Positions 1-9,199 of a stretch of 34,801 bases of DNA are shown here, one piece after another. The notes beneath the pieces are model-generated. The model did not search any database. It was not told where the DNA came from and worked only from the letters and a program-made list of their open reading frames with translations. Origin of the DNA: Deltaproteobacteria bacterium. Its GTDB lineage: Bacteria; Myxococcota_A; UBA796; SXON01. The translations under genes were made by a program, and so were the position numbers. Position 1 is the first letter of the stretch, and every line of letters begins with the position of its first letter. The stretch is from the NCBI GenBank assembly GCA_016875435.1, contig VGRE01000010.1, forward strand, positions 1 to 34,801. Direction: 5' to 3'.

Positions 1-928
<928 letters not shown>

Positions 929-963
929 CGGCGGGCGGGAGGGAAGATCGGTCTCGGGTCTCG

Positions 964-1206
964 GTGGAGGAGTTCGAGTTCCAGCTCCCCCACGAGACGC
1001 TCGACGCGCACGCAGCCGCGCTCGAAGTGGCGCGCGGCTGCGGGGCTATCCGGGGCGGCGACGCGGGAAGGAACCAGTACCGGATCGCCTCCGGCTCGGC
1101 CGCCGCGGCCTGCGCGGTACTGGGCCTTGTCGGGACGCCCGAGGTGCGGGAGCACCAGGCTAAGCTGCGTCGCGTCGGTGCTCTGCTGCACGGACTGCAG
1201 CGCTAG
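964..1206 (+). CDS. Small protein of unknown function (80 aa)
   Basis: A short open frame starting at GTG (964) and ending with TAG, between the preceding secreted-protein gene and nadB (34-base gap). Third codon positions are almost all G or C, as in the real genes around it, and a purine-rich GGGAGGGAAG lies about 20 bases upstream. The predicted protein is soluble, with no signal or membrane segment; it has an acidic N-terminus (EEFEFQLPHE) and an Ala-rich helical middle. No family is recognised. The frame is also open upstream in antiphase to the previous gene, so the start is uncertain and the gene might be spurious. Confidence 0.5.
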   Translation: MEEFEFQLPHETLDAHAAALEVARGCGAIRGGDAGRNQYRIASGSAAAACAVLGLVGTPEVREHQAKLRRVGALLHGLQR

Positions 1207-1240
1207 TCGCCCGTCGCGCCGCGATAGACGCCGACCCACC

Positions 1241-2833
1241 ATGGCCGACTTTCTCGTCATCGGCTCCGGCCTCGCGGGCCTGTCCTTCGCCCTGAAGGCG
1301 GCGCGTCACGGCCACGTCCGCGTGCTCTGCAAGACGACGCGGGCCGAGTCGAACACCGCCTTCGCGCAGGGCGGCATCGCGGCAGTGTGGTCGACCGACG
1401 ACAGCGCCGAGGCCCACGTCAACGACACGCTCGTCGCCGGCGCGGGCCTCTGCCGTCCCGACGCCGTGCAGCAGACGGTGCGGGAAGCGCCTGAACGCGT
1501 GCGCGAGCTCATCGAGCAAGGCGTGCGCTTCTCGCAAACCGACGGCGAGTACAGCCTGCATCGCGAGGGCGGTCACTCGGCGCGGAGGATCCTGCATGCC
1601 GACGACCTCACCGGCGCCGAGCTCGTGCGCGCCTTGCTCGCGGCGGTGGAGGCCGAGCCGAACATCGAGCTGGTCGAGCACCAGCTCGCGGTGGATCTCG
1701 TCACCGAGAACAGCCTCGCGCGTCGTCACGGTCGTGCACCGGTCGAGCCCGACCGGGTGTTCGGCGCCTACGTGCTCGACGTGCCATCGGGCAAGGTGCG
1801 CGTGGAGAGCGCCCGGGTGGTGGCGCTCTGCACCGGTGGCGCCGGGAAAGTCTATCTCTACACCAGCAACCCCGATGTCGCGAGCGGCGACGGCATCGCC
1901 ATGGCCTGGCGAGCGGGCGCGCGCATCGCGAACATGGAGTTCGTCCAGTTCCACCCCACCATCCTCTTCCACCCTCACGCGAAGAGTTTCCTCGTGTCCG
2001 AGGCGCTGCGCGGCGAGGGGGGCGTGCTGCGCCTGTCGAGCGGCGAGGCCTTCATGGGCCGCTACGATCCGCGGAAAGAGCTCGCCCCGCGCGACATCGT
2101 GGCGAGGGCCATCGACGCCGAGTTGAAACGGCGAGGTGACGACTGCGTGTACCTCGACATGACCCACCTCGACCGTTCCACCATCGAGGCCAAGTTCCCC
2201 AACATCGACAAGCGCTGCCGCGAGCTGGGCATCGACATGGCGGTGGCGCCCATCCCGGTGGTGCCGGCTGCCCACTACTTCTGCGGCGGCGTGCAGACCG
2301 ACCTCCACGGCGAGTCGAGCGTACACAACTTGTTTGCCCTCGGCGAGTGCGCCTGCACGGGGCTCCACGGGGCGAATCGGCTCGCCAGCAACTCGCTCCT
2401 GGAGGCGGTGGTGTTCGCCGACCACGCGGCGCGGGTGGCCGTGTCGCGACTGCCGGAGGCCCCGCCACCGGGCGACATCCCCGACTGGGACCCCGGCCGC
2501 GCCGTCGACAGCGACGAGCAGGTGGTCATCACCCAGACCTGGGACGAGATCCGCCGCTTCATGTGGAACTACGTGGGCATCGTCCGCACCAGCAAGCGCC
2601 TCTTCCGCGCGCGTGCCCGCATCGACCTCGTGAAAGACGAGGTCCGCGACTACTACTGGGATTTCAAGCTCACGGCTCCCTTGCTGGAGCTGCGCAACCT
2701 CGCCGACGTGGCCTCGCTGGTGGTGGAGAGCGCGGTGCGAAGGAAAGAGAGTCGCGGGCTGCACTACTCGCTGGACTTCCCGGCTGAGGACCCGCGCTGG
2801 GTGCGCGACACCGTGCTGCGGCGCCGGTGGTGA
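1241..2833 (+). CDS. nadB: L-aspartate oxidase
   Basis: A 530-residue flavoprotein that oxidises L-aspartate to iminoaspartate, the first step of de novo NAD synthesis. The N-terminus has the FAD dinucleotide-binding motif VIGSGLAGLSFAL (residues 5-17), followed by TAFAQGGIAAV, the substrate-region motif HREGGHSARRILHADD, the family signature ANMEFVQFHPT, and FALGECACTGLHGANRLASN with LLEAVVFA near the end of the FAD domain. The C-terminal helical domain contains the usual MWNYVGIVR segment. Length matches NadB, and these signatures favour it over fumarate reductase/succinate dehydrogenase flavoprotein. The ATG at 1241 gives an N-terminus that starts right at the Rossmann strand. nadA and nadC are not in the window. 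Its stop overlaps the start of the next gene. Confidence 0.95.
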   Translation: MADFLVIGSGLAGLSFALKAARHGHVRVLCKTTRAESNTAFAQGGIAAVWSTDDSAEAHVNDTLVAGAGLCRPDAVQQTVREAPERVRELIEQGVRFSQTDGEYSLHREGGHSARRILHADDLTGAELVRALLAAVEAEPNIELVEHQLAVDLVTENSLARRHGRAPVEPDRVFGAYVLDVPSGKVRVESARVVALCTGGAGKVYLYTSNPDVASGDGIAMAWRAGARIANMEFVQFHPTILFHPHAKSFLVSEALRGEGGVLRLSSGEAFMGRYDPRKELAPRDIVARAIDAELKRRGDDCVYLDMTHLDRSTIEAKFPNIDKRCRELGIDMAVAPIPVVPAAHYFCGGVQTDLHGESSVHNLFALGECACTGLHGANRLASNSLLEAVVFADHAARVAVSRLPEAPPPGDIPDWDPGRAVDSDEQVVITQTWDEIRRFMWNYVGIVRTSKRLFRARARIDLVKDEVRDYYWDFKLTAPLLELRNLADVASLVVESAVRRKESRGLHYSLDFPAEDPRWVRDTVLRRRW

Positions 2834-4686
2834 GTCGCTGGCCCTGGCTGCCGTCGGCGGTGGCTGGGCTGGGCTTCGCGCTGTGGTGGCTGGGTGGCGC
2901 CATCGTCGACCCCACGGTGCTCGCCGCGGGATCGGTGTACAGCGAGGCGCCGGGGCACCTGTGGGCGCTGTGGGGCGCGTCGGAGGGCCTCGCGACGCAC
3001 GGCCCCTTCGTGCGCGAGGTGGCGGCGGCGCACCCCCGGGGACTGCGCATGCACATGATGGACGCGGTCAACCTCGCGGTCTTCTGGCCGGCACTCCGAC
3101 TCTGCGGTCCGGTGGTGGCGTGGAACATCTTGCACGCCGTCTGGCCCCTCGTGGGCGCCCTCGGCGTGTACCAGCTCGCTCGGCGCGTGGCGGGGACCGG
3201 TCCCGCGTTGCCCTGGGCCGCGCTCCTGGGCGTGGTGGTCACCCTCGGCAACCCCTTCTTCCTGCTCTACGGCCAGCAAGGTCGCACCGAGTACCTCCCG
3301 GCGTTGCTGTACCCGCTGCACCTCGCCTTGTTGCATCGCTGGCTGCGTCGCGACGAGCATGATGGTGTCGCGAGCGGTCGCCCGCCGACCTGGGTGGGCG
3401 TCGGCGCGGGATTGTCGCTCGGCGCGGTGGCGCTCGGAGGCTGGTACCTCGCCGCTTTCGCCGCGATCCTCGATGTCGCCGTGGGGCTGGCGTGGAGCCG
3501 GGGCGTCCCGGTCGCCGAGCGGGCGATGCGCCTGGCCCTGCCGGGGACCGTGGCGCTGGCTTGCCTTGTCCCGGCCGCGCGGGCGCTGGTGCACCAGGAG
3601 GGCAGCGAGTGGCTGCTGTCGCCGGGCACGTCGACGTCGATGGCATCGCCCGATCCGTTGCTCGCGGCCTTTCGCCTGGCCGACCCGGCGACGACCGGGA
3701 TGATGGACAGCCAGCCCTACCTCGGGGTGCTCGCGCTGGCGCTCGGGGCGCTGGGAGCGTGGTGGACAAGACGCTGGAGCTGGCTCGCGGTCGCGATGCT
3801 GGCCCTGGTGCTGGCGCACGGGACGACGCTGTCGCTCGGTTTCCTCGATGGTGCCTCGCTCCCGGCGGCGTGGCTGGTAGAGCTGTGCCCCCCGCTGGCC
3901 TACGTCCGCACCTGGTCGCGGGTGTTGTCGCTGGGCGCGGCCCTGGCCGGCGGCGCGGCGATGATCGGCGTGGTCGCGCTATGGTCGCGGCTTGGTCGGT
4001 GGGGCGTGTCGGCGATCCTCGTCCTCTCGGCGCTCTGCCTCGTCGACCAGGGCACCTGGCCGGAGCGCGCCACGCCATCGTCGTTCGAGGCTCGCGCCCC
4101 GCGGGCGGCGCACGATGCGCTGGCGACGATGGCGCCGGGCGGCGTGCTCACCCTGCCCATCGATCGCTCGCTCCGGCTGCCCGACGGCCGCGAGGAACAT
4201 GCCCTGTGGCTGGTATGGCAACTCGACCTTGGCCGCCCGGTCTCGGCCTCGTTCATGGGCACCGCCGACAACCTCGCCGGCCTGGCGCTGGTCGAGGCCG
4301 CCGCCGAGGCGCAGGCGGCCTGCGTGGCGAGCCGTCGCGACGCATGCCTGGGGAAGGACCTGCGCGAGGCGTGGACACTGTCGGCGAGCACCAGCACCCT
4401 CGCGCGGGTACGGGCGGAGGCGGCGGCGCTGTGGTCGGCCGGCTACGGCGGGGTGTTGCTCGCCGAGGACCGCGAGGCCGGCGGGGCGTTGCGCGCGTTG
4501 CTGGTGGCGGTGATGGGCGGCCCGCAGTTCGACCGCGAGGGCATCGTCGCGTGGAACCTCCGCGACGTGGCCGGCTGGGCGCGAGAGGCACCCCGGACGG
4601 TGGCGCGAGTGCGCGACGACACCGAGACGGCAACGGTGGCGCTGTCCACGCGTGGCACGCGGAAACCGGGACGCGGTGGGCGGTAG
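2830..4686 (+). CDS. Polytopic membrane protein, GT-C glycosyltransferase-like
   Basis: About 618 residues with roughly ten hydrophobic segments in the first 420 residues and a soluble C-terminal domain of about 190 residues. The layout resembles lipid-linked-sugar (GT-C) glycosyltransferases and YfhO-like proteins: after the first membrane helix there is an acidic loop (VYSEAPGHLWALWG), and later EYLPALLYPLHLALLHRWLRR and the AYVRTWSRVLSLG helix that commonly follows the last periplasmic loop. Its sugar donor and acceptor cannot be told. The GTG start at 2830 overlaps the nadB stop (GTGA), implying co-translation with nadB although no functional link is obvious; GTG at 2827 is an alternative. 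No signal for regulation is visible. Confidence 0.7.
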   Translation: MSRWPWLPSAVAGLGFALWWLGGAIVDPTVLAAGSVYSEAPGHLWALWGASEGLATHGPFVREVAAAHPRGLRMHMMDAVNLAVFWPALRLCGPVVAWNILHAVWPLVGALGVYQLARRVAGTGPALPWAALLGVVVTLGNPFFLLYGQQGRTEYLPALLYPLHLALLHRWLRRDEHDGVASGRPPTWVGVGAGLSLGAVALGGWYLAAFAAILDVAVGLAWSRGVPVAERAMRLALPGTVALACLVPAARALVHQEGSEWLLSPGTSTSMASPDPLLAAFRLADPATTGMMDSQPYLGVLALALGALGAWWTRRWSWLAVAMLALVLAHGTTLSLGFLDGASLPAAWLVELCPPLAYVRTWSRVLSLGAALAGGAAMIGVVALWSRLGRWGVSAILVLSALCLVDQGTWPERATPSSFEARAPRAAHDALATMAPGGVLTLPIDRSLRLPDGREEHALWLVWQLDLGRPVSASFMGTADNLAGLALVEAAAEAQAACVASRRDACLGKDLREAWTLSASTSTLARVRAEAAALWSAGYGGVLLAEDREAGGALRALLVAVMGGPQFDREGIVAWNLRDVAGWAREAPRTVARVRDDTETATVALSTRGTRKPGRGGR

Positions 4687-4704
4687 CGGCTAGGGTCGCA
4701 GGGC

Positions 4705-5280
4705 ATGTGGACGATCTTCCTCGCGGCCTGCGCCGGCTCGCCCGCCCCGGGGAAGGACTCCGCTGCGGATACGGCCGACACCGCGATCGTCGAGGACCTC
4801 CCCTGGACGGAAACCCCCTTCACCGGCGACCCGCGCGCCTGCGCCTGAGGCTGGCTCTTGTGGGACGAGGCCGAGGGCTGGCTCGTGCAAGTCACCTTGC
4901 CGATGACGCGCGACCGGGGGGCCGACGCGATGTACTTCGCGCTGGAGGCGAGCTTTCCTGCCGAGGCGGAGCTGGTGATCGTGGCGGGCAGCTCGATCTG
5001 GGACGACGCCGGGCTCAGCGAGTACTGTAGCTTCGAGACGGAGGACCCCTCCGGCTACACCACGCCGGGCACCTGGTGGTTCGCGACGGCGGGGACGGTG
5101 ACCCTCGATGCCACCTGGGTGGAGACCCGCGACGACAACCTGGGCGACGACTGCGGCACCGACGAGCGATTCAGCTTCGATGTCGCGACCACGGGCGTGA
5201 CCATCGACGGCGGGACGACGCTGCCCGATGGGCGCTGGGCGGGGCTCGACGTGTGGTTCGCCGGGTGCCCGCCCGAGTAG
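4705..5280 (+). CDS. Lipoprotein gene with in-frame TGA (selenocysteine candidate or nonsense-broken)
   Basis: ATG at 4705 starts a lipoprotein: MWTIFLAAC puts the lipobox cysteine at residue 9, followed by a DSAADTADTA linker. After codon 47 comes TGA (4846-4848). The same frame then stays open with the same codon bias for 143 more codons to TAG at 5278, encoding a cysteine-containing domain (GWLLWDEAEGWLVQV...AGCPPE). Reading TGA as one residue gives 191 aa with the context ACA-U-GW, a C-x-U arrangement. A hairpin with a G-containing apical loop lies just downstream (see 4857). Either this is a selenoprotein or a Cys/Trp codon has mutated to stop (or was misread). No other start with an export signal exists for the downstream half. 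No selA/B/C/D gene is in the window. Confidence 0.55.
4857..4891 (+). promoter_or_regulatory. SECIS-like hairpin downstream of in-frame TGA
   Basis: Eight bases after the TGA at 4846-4848 the RNA can fold as CUUG / CGAG / GCC - loop GAG - GGC / CUCG / CAAG, with an asymmetric internal loop (UGGGA against UG) and a UGG bulge. The apical loop starts 24 bases after the UGA and begins with G, within the loose limits known for bacterial SECIS elements. Stems of this size are common in GC-rich DNA, so this is supportive only. Confidence 0.35.
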
Positions 5281-5283
5281 AAT
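5278..5283 (+). promoter_or_regulatory. -10-like TAGAAT six bases before phhA start
   Basis: TAGAAT matches TATAAT at five of six positions and ends exactly six bases before the GTG start of phhA, so transcription would begin at the start codon. No Shine-Dalgarno sequence and no clear -35 are visible. The hexamer includes the TAG stop of the preceding gene. Confidence 0.35.
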
Positions 5284-5289
5284 CGACGC

Positions 5290-6147
5290 GTGAGCCCACC
5301 CCACGTCCACGAGCCTCACGCCGGCGGTGCCGCCGCCCTCGTGATCCTCGACCCCGACCACCCGGGCTTCCGCGACGCGGCCTACCGCGCCCGTCGCGAC
5401 GCGATCGCCGCCATCGCGCTGCGTCACCGGGCGGGCGGACCCGTGGAGGACGCGCCCTACGTGGAGGAAGAGCACGAGGTGTGGCGCACTGTCTGGGGCG
5501 CGCTCGCCCCGCTGCACCAAGAGAGGGTGTGCCGGGAGATCCTGGAGCTCCAGGAGGTGCTGCCGCTCGGCCCGTCTGGGATCCCACAACTCGCGTCCTT
5601 GAACGACCGCTTGTTCGCGTCGAGCGGCTTCCGGATGGAGCCTGTGGCCGGGCTGGTGAGCGCCCGCACCTTCATGCAGCACCTGGGGCGGCAGGTGTTC
5701 CTGTCCACCCAGTACATCCGCCACCACAGCCGCCCCTTCTACACGCCGGAGCCCGACGTGGTGCACGAGCTGGTGGGCCACGCCGCCACCCTCGCCCACC
5801 CCGCGATCGCCGAGCTGAACCGTCTCCTCGGCCTCGCCGCCAGCGAGGCGAACGAGGCCGAGATGAGTCGACTCGACCGCGTGTACTGGTACACGCTGGA
5901 GTTCGGCCTCGTGGCCGAGAACGGCGAGCCCCGGGCCTTCGGCGCGGGCTTGCTCTCGAGCGCGGGCGAGCTCCGCGACTTCGCCACCCACGCCCAGCTC
6001 CGTCCCTGGGATCTCGACATCATGGCGCAGACCCCCTTCGACCCCACGCGCTACCAGGACGTGCTCTTCGTGGCGCCCACGTTCACGCGCTTGCTGGTGG
6101 ACCTGAGCACCTGGGTGCGGACGGGGCGGTGGCGCGGGCGCGGGTGA
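5290..6147 (+). CDS. phhA: Phenylalanine 4-monooxygenase
   Basis: A 285-residue non-haem iron, tetrahydropterin-dependent hydroxylase converting phenylalanine to tyrosine. The iron ligands of the 2-His-1-carboxylate facial triad are visible: H159 and H164 in PDVVHELVGHAATL and E204 in YWYTLEFGLV. Family blocks LNDRLFASSGFRMEPVAGLVS and RHHSRPFYTPEPD are also present. Size fits the bacterial monomeric enzyme, which lacks the eukaryotic ACT regulatory domain. The GTG at 5290 is the only reasonable start; it lies nine bases after the stop of the TGA-interrupted lipoprotein gene and has a -10-like TAGAAT immediately upstream. Usual partners (pterin-4a-carbinolamine dehydratase, tyrosine degradation genes) are not nearby. 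Confidence 0.95.
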   Translation: MSPPHVHEPHAGGAAALVILDPDHPGFRDAAYRARRDAIAAIALRHRAGGPVEDAPYVEEEHEVWRTVWGALAPLHQERVCREILELQEVLPLGPSGIPQLASLNDRLFASSGFRMEPVAGLVSARTFMQHLGRQVFLSTQYIRHHSRPFYTPEPDVVHELVGHAATLAHPAIAELNRLLGLAASEANEAEMSRLDRVYWYTLEFGLVAENGEPRAFGAGLLSSAGELRDFATHAQLRPWDLDIMAQTPFDPTRYQDVLFVAPTFTRLLVDLSTWVRTGRWRGRG

Positions 6148-6159
6148 GTCGCCGTGGCC

Positions 6160-7302
6160 CTACCACCGCTCGCCCGCCGCCCGCCGCGCCTCGAGGATCG
6201 CCACCTGCTCGGCGAGCTCGCTGGCCACGCGGTCGGCGCGGGCATCGGCGAGGGTTTCCTGGAGCAGGAGCACCTCGAGGGTGGAAGCCAGCCCGGCCTG
6301 GAGGCGGAGCTGGCCCACCTTGAGCGACTCGGCGGCGAGCGCCTCGCGGGCGCGGGCGGCCTCGGCCACGTCGTGTGCGGCGCGGGACTGGGCGCGGGCG
6401 CTGTCGATGGCGAGGTCGAGGTCGCGACGGGCGGCGTCGAGCTCGGTCTCGGCGATCTTGACGGCGAGGGCGCTGTTGCGCTCGCGCAGGAAGGGCCCGG
6501 CGAGGCCGTCGAAGGTCCAGGTGGCGCCGATGGTCACGCGCCAGTCCACCGGGTCGAGCGCGGTGGAGGTGGCAAGCGAGCCCGAGGGCAAGAGCCCGGC
6601 GATGTCCTGGCCGTGCTCCCAGCGCGCGGCGGCGAGGCTCTCGCGGGCGGCGTCGAGGTAGGGCGAGGCCAGGCTGTCGCCCGGGAGCAACGCGTCGGCG
6701 GGCTCGGCGAGGGCGCCGAGATCGCTGGCGGGCATCGACAGCGCCCGGGCAAGCTGCAGTCGCGACACCCGCACCAGCGAATCGGCGCTGGCGCGGTCGG
6801 CGCGGGCGAGGAGCGCGGCGGCCTCGGCGGATCGGCCCACCAGCTCGCTGTCGAGCCCCGCCGCCACGCGCGCTTTCACGGCGGCCAGCGTGGCCTGAGC
6901 CACCTCCTCGCCCTGCTGGGCCGCGAGGAGCGCGGCCTCGGCGGAGAGCACCGAGTGGTACAGCACGGCGGCGGCGTACTGGGCGTCGAGCGTGGTGGCC
7001 TCGGCCGAGTGGCGGGCGGAGCGCGCCTGCGCCGACTGCTCGGCGGCATCGAAGTAGGCCTGCGGGTCGAGCGCGCCGGAGCTGAGCGTGAAGTTCGAGG
7101 TGTCGGTGGTGACCCCGCCGAGGCTGGTGGACTGCCAGCCGAGCTGCGCGGTGGCGAGGACGCCCGACCAGCGCTCGGCGGCGTCGAGCTGCGCCTGTTT
7201 CCAGGACAAGGTGGCGACGACCGCGCCGGGATCGACCTCGGCGGCGCGCTGCACCGCCTCGTCGAGGGTGAGCGCGAGCGCCGGGGCGACGACGAGCATC
7301 AT
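6160..7302 (-). CDS. TolC-family outer membrane efflux protein
   Basis: 380 residues. A short signal peptide (MMLVVAPALA) is followed by LTLDEAVQRAAEVDPGA, the typical start of a TolC/OEP domain, then long Ala/Glu/Leu-rich amphipathic helices and a repeated second half ending LLLQETLADARADRVASE. This is the trimeric outer-membrane channel type used by tripartite efflux and type I secretion systems, on the short side for the family (usually above 400). The ATG overlaps the stop of pepP (ATGA, 7299-7302), so it is last in the pyrE-pepP chain. No periplasmic adaptor or inner-membrane pump gene is adjacent, so its partner must be elsewhere. Confidence 0.85.
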   Translation of the reverse strand: MMLVVAPALALTLDEAVQRAAEVDPGAVVATLSWKQAQLDAAERWSGVLATAQLGWQSTSLGGVTTDTSNFTLSSGALDPQAYFDAAEQSAQARSARHSAEATTLDAQYAAAVLYHSVLSAEAALLAAQQGEEVAQATLAAVKARVAAGLDSELVGRSAEAAALLARADRASADSLVRVSRLQLARALSMPASDLGALAEPADALLPGDSLASPYLDAARESLAAARWEHGQDIAGLLPSGSLATSTALDPVDWRVTIGATWTFDGLAGPFLRERNSALAVKIAETELDAARRDLDLAIDSARAQSRAAHDVAEAARAREALAAESLKVGQLRLQAGLASTLEVLLLQETLADARADRVASELAEQVAILEARRAAGERW

Positions 7303-8699
7303 GGCGACAACCTCTCCCGCGCCGAGGGACCGGTGCCCACGAGCGCCTCGATATCGGCGACGGACTTGGGAATGTCGGCGGTGAGCACCTCGGGCGCCTC
7401 GCCCTCCCCGCGCACGCGCACGTCGTCTTCCACGCGGATGCCGCCGAAGCCGAGCCAGGCCTCCGCCGCCGTGAAGTCGACCATGCCCTCGAACTCGGCG
7501 CGAAGCGCCGGGTCGTGGAGGATGGCCGGGACGAAGTAGATACCGGGCTCGATGGTCACCACCACGTCGGCCGGGAGGTCGAGGTCGAGGCGCAAGAAAC
7601 GCGCGCCGAACTGTTTCGGTCGCGACCGGCCCTGGGCATAGGCCGGGCGGTCGCCGAAGTTCTCGAGGTCGTGGACGTCGAGCCCGATGAGGTGACCCAC
7701 GCCGTGCGGGAAGAAGACGCCGGCGGCGCCGCTCTCCACCAGCCCGTCGACGCCGCCCCGGAGGAGCCCGAGATCGCGCAGGCCAGCGGCGAGGTAGCGG
7801 GTGGCCGCCCAGTGGATGTCGGCGTACCGCCGCCCCGCCGTGCACATGGGTATGCAGTGCTCGTTGGCTTCCAGGCAGAGCTGGTACATGTCGCGCTGTC
7901 GCGACGTGAACTTGCCGTTGACAGGCCAGGTTCGAGTCACGTCGCTGGCGTAGCCGCTGGGCGTCTCCGCGCCGCCGTCGAGCAGGAGCAGGTCGCCCTC
8001 GCGCAGCGGGTTCTTGTAGTCGGGGTTGTGGAGGATCTCGCCGCGGACGGTGACGATGGAGTGGTAGGAGGTCGTTGCCCCTTGCGACGCCACCACCGCG
8101 TCGAAGAGGGCGGCGATCTCGCGCTCGTGGCCGCCGGCGCGCGTGGCCCGCATCGCGGCCCGGTGGGCGAGCGAGGCCACCCGCGCCGCCTCGCGCATCT
8201 CGTCGATCTCCCATGCGTCACGACTACGGCGCAGTTGCATCACCGCGTCGACCAGCGCCTCGGCGCCGGGCGAGCCGGTGTAGGCGAGGGCTTTTCCCGT
8301 CAGACCGCTGAGCCGCTGGTTCACCGCGAGGTCGGGCACCGCCAAGGAGACGAGGCGCCCGCGGAGGCCCTCGCAGGCGGCGTCGAGCTCGGCGAGGGCC
8401 TTCACCGCGTGTACGCCGTAGCGCTGCCGTCGCGACTCCAGGCTCTCCACCTCGCCGTGCCAGAGCTCGTCGCCCGGCTCGGGCGGTTGCAGGAACAGCG
8501 TGCACTGGCCGTCGACGACGAGCGCGTAGGCGCCCGGCTCGGCGCAGCCGGTGAAGTAGAGGAAGCTGCTGTCGGCGCGGAAGGGGACCGAGTTCATCGG
8601 CAGGTTGCGCGCGCGGGTGCCGTTGTTGCCGAGCAGGACGGGGGCCCCCACGCGCTCGCAGAGCTGGCGGCGGCGCTGGGCGAAGTCTGGCGCGCTCAT
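7299..8699 (-). CDS. pepP: Xaa-Pro aminopeptidase (M24B)
   Basis: 466 residues that remove N-terminal residues before proline. It has an N-terminal AMP_N domain (about 1-150, with NNGTRARNLPMNSVPFRADS) and a C-terminal pita-bread domain (about 160-450). Dinuclear metal ligands are in place: D241 (LLLLDGGAE), D253 (YASDVTRTW), H336 (PHGVGHLIGLDVHD), E384 (VTIEPGIYF) and E424 (GIRVEDDV). The ATG at 8699 overlaps the TGA of the upstream gene (ATGA), favouring it over an in-frame GTG at 8711. It is cytoplasmic, with no signal peptide. Third gene of the four-gene chain starting at pyrE. Confidence 0.95.
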   Translation of the reverse strand: MSAPDFAQRRRQLCERVGAPVLLGNNGTRARNLPMNSVPFRADSSFLYFTGCAEPGAYALVVDGQCTLFLQPPEPGDELWHGEVESLESRRQRYGVHAVKALAELDAACEGLRGRLVSLAVPDLAVNQRLSGLTGKALAYTGSPGAEALVDAVMQLRRSRDAWEIDEMREAARVASLAHRAAMRATRAGGHEREIAALFDAVVASQGATTSYHSIVTVRGEILHNPDYKNPLREGDLLLLDGGAETPSGYASDVTRTWPVNGKFTSRQRDMYQLCLEANEHCIPMCTAGRRYADIHWAATRYLAAGLRDLGLLRGGVDGLVESGAAGVFFPHGVGHLIGLDVHDLENFGDRPAYAQGRSRPKQFGARFLRLDLDLPADVVVTIEPGIYFVPAILHDPALRAEFEGMVDFTAAEAWLGFGGIRVEDDVRVRGEGEAPEVLTADIPKSVADIEALVGTGPSARERLSP

Positions 8700-9199
8700 G
8701 GCGCCGCCCACCGTAGCTCCGCGCGGCCGCGCGCGCTGGTGAGCAAGAGTCCATCGGGCTCGCGGCCCCCGCAGGCGCCCGGGTCGAGATGGAGAATCAC
8801 GAGCTGGTCCCAGGCGGTGAGGTGGGGGTAAAGCGCCTCGTCGAGCGTCGAGGGCTTCTTGCGCGTGGTGATCTCAATGTCGCGACAGGACGTGCTCCCG
8901 GCCGACACGCGCGCGGTCCAGGGCGTGGTCCCGTCGGTCCCGAAGCGCAGCTCGTCCTTGAACTGGCCCGACACGGCGAGCACGAGGTCGGTGCCTGCCG
9001 CTCCGGCTGCTCCTTGTCCCGTGATGGCGGCGACGTGCTCGGACTGGGTGGCGCGGAGCGCCTCGTCCACCCGGGTGGCCCGGACCAGGAGCGCCGTGTA
9101 CCAGCCGTCGTACACCCGCGCCTCCTCGGTGGCGGCGGCGACGGTGCGCGCGTAGTCGCGGCTCTCGTTGGCGAGGGCGAGGGCGAGCGAGAGGATCAC
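8696..9199 (-). CDS. Predicted exported protein of unknown function
   Basis: 167 residues starting at GTG 9199, which overlaps the pyrE TGA (GTGA). The first residues (ILSLALALANES) form a short hydrophobic stretch that could be a minimal signal peptide. The C-terminal half has a beta-rich pattern (QFKDELRFGTDGTTPWTARVSAG, then HLTAWDQLVILHLDPGACG) with two cysteines. I do not recognise the family. Its position between pyrE and pepP with overlapping starts and stops on both sides implies translational coupling, not necessarily a shared function. Confidence 0.75.
   Translation of the reverse strand: MILSLALALANESRDYARTVAAATEEARVYDGWYTALLVRATRVDEALRATQSEHVAAITGQGAAGAAGTDLVLAVSGQFKDELRFGTDGTTPWTARVSAGSTSCRDIEITTRKKPSTLDEALYPHLTAWDQLVILHLDPGACGGREPDGLLLTSARGRAELRWAAP

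Noticed and set aside
1160-2764. Long open frame antisense to nadB (534 codons)
   Set aside because: It is a by-product of the G/C-rich third positions of nadB on the other strand. Its translation is His/Val/Arg-rich with no motif, while nadB has full family signatures.
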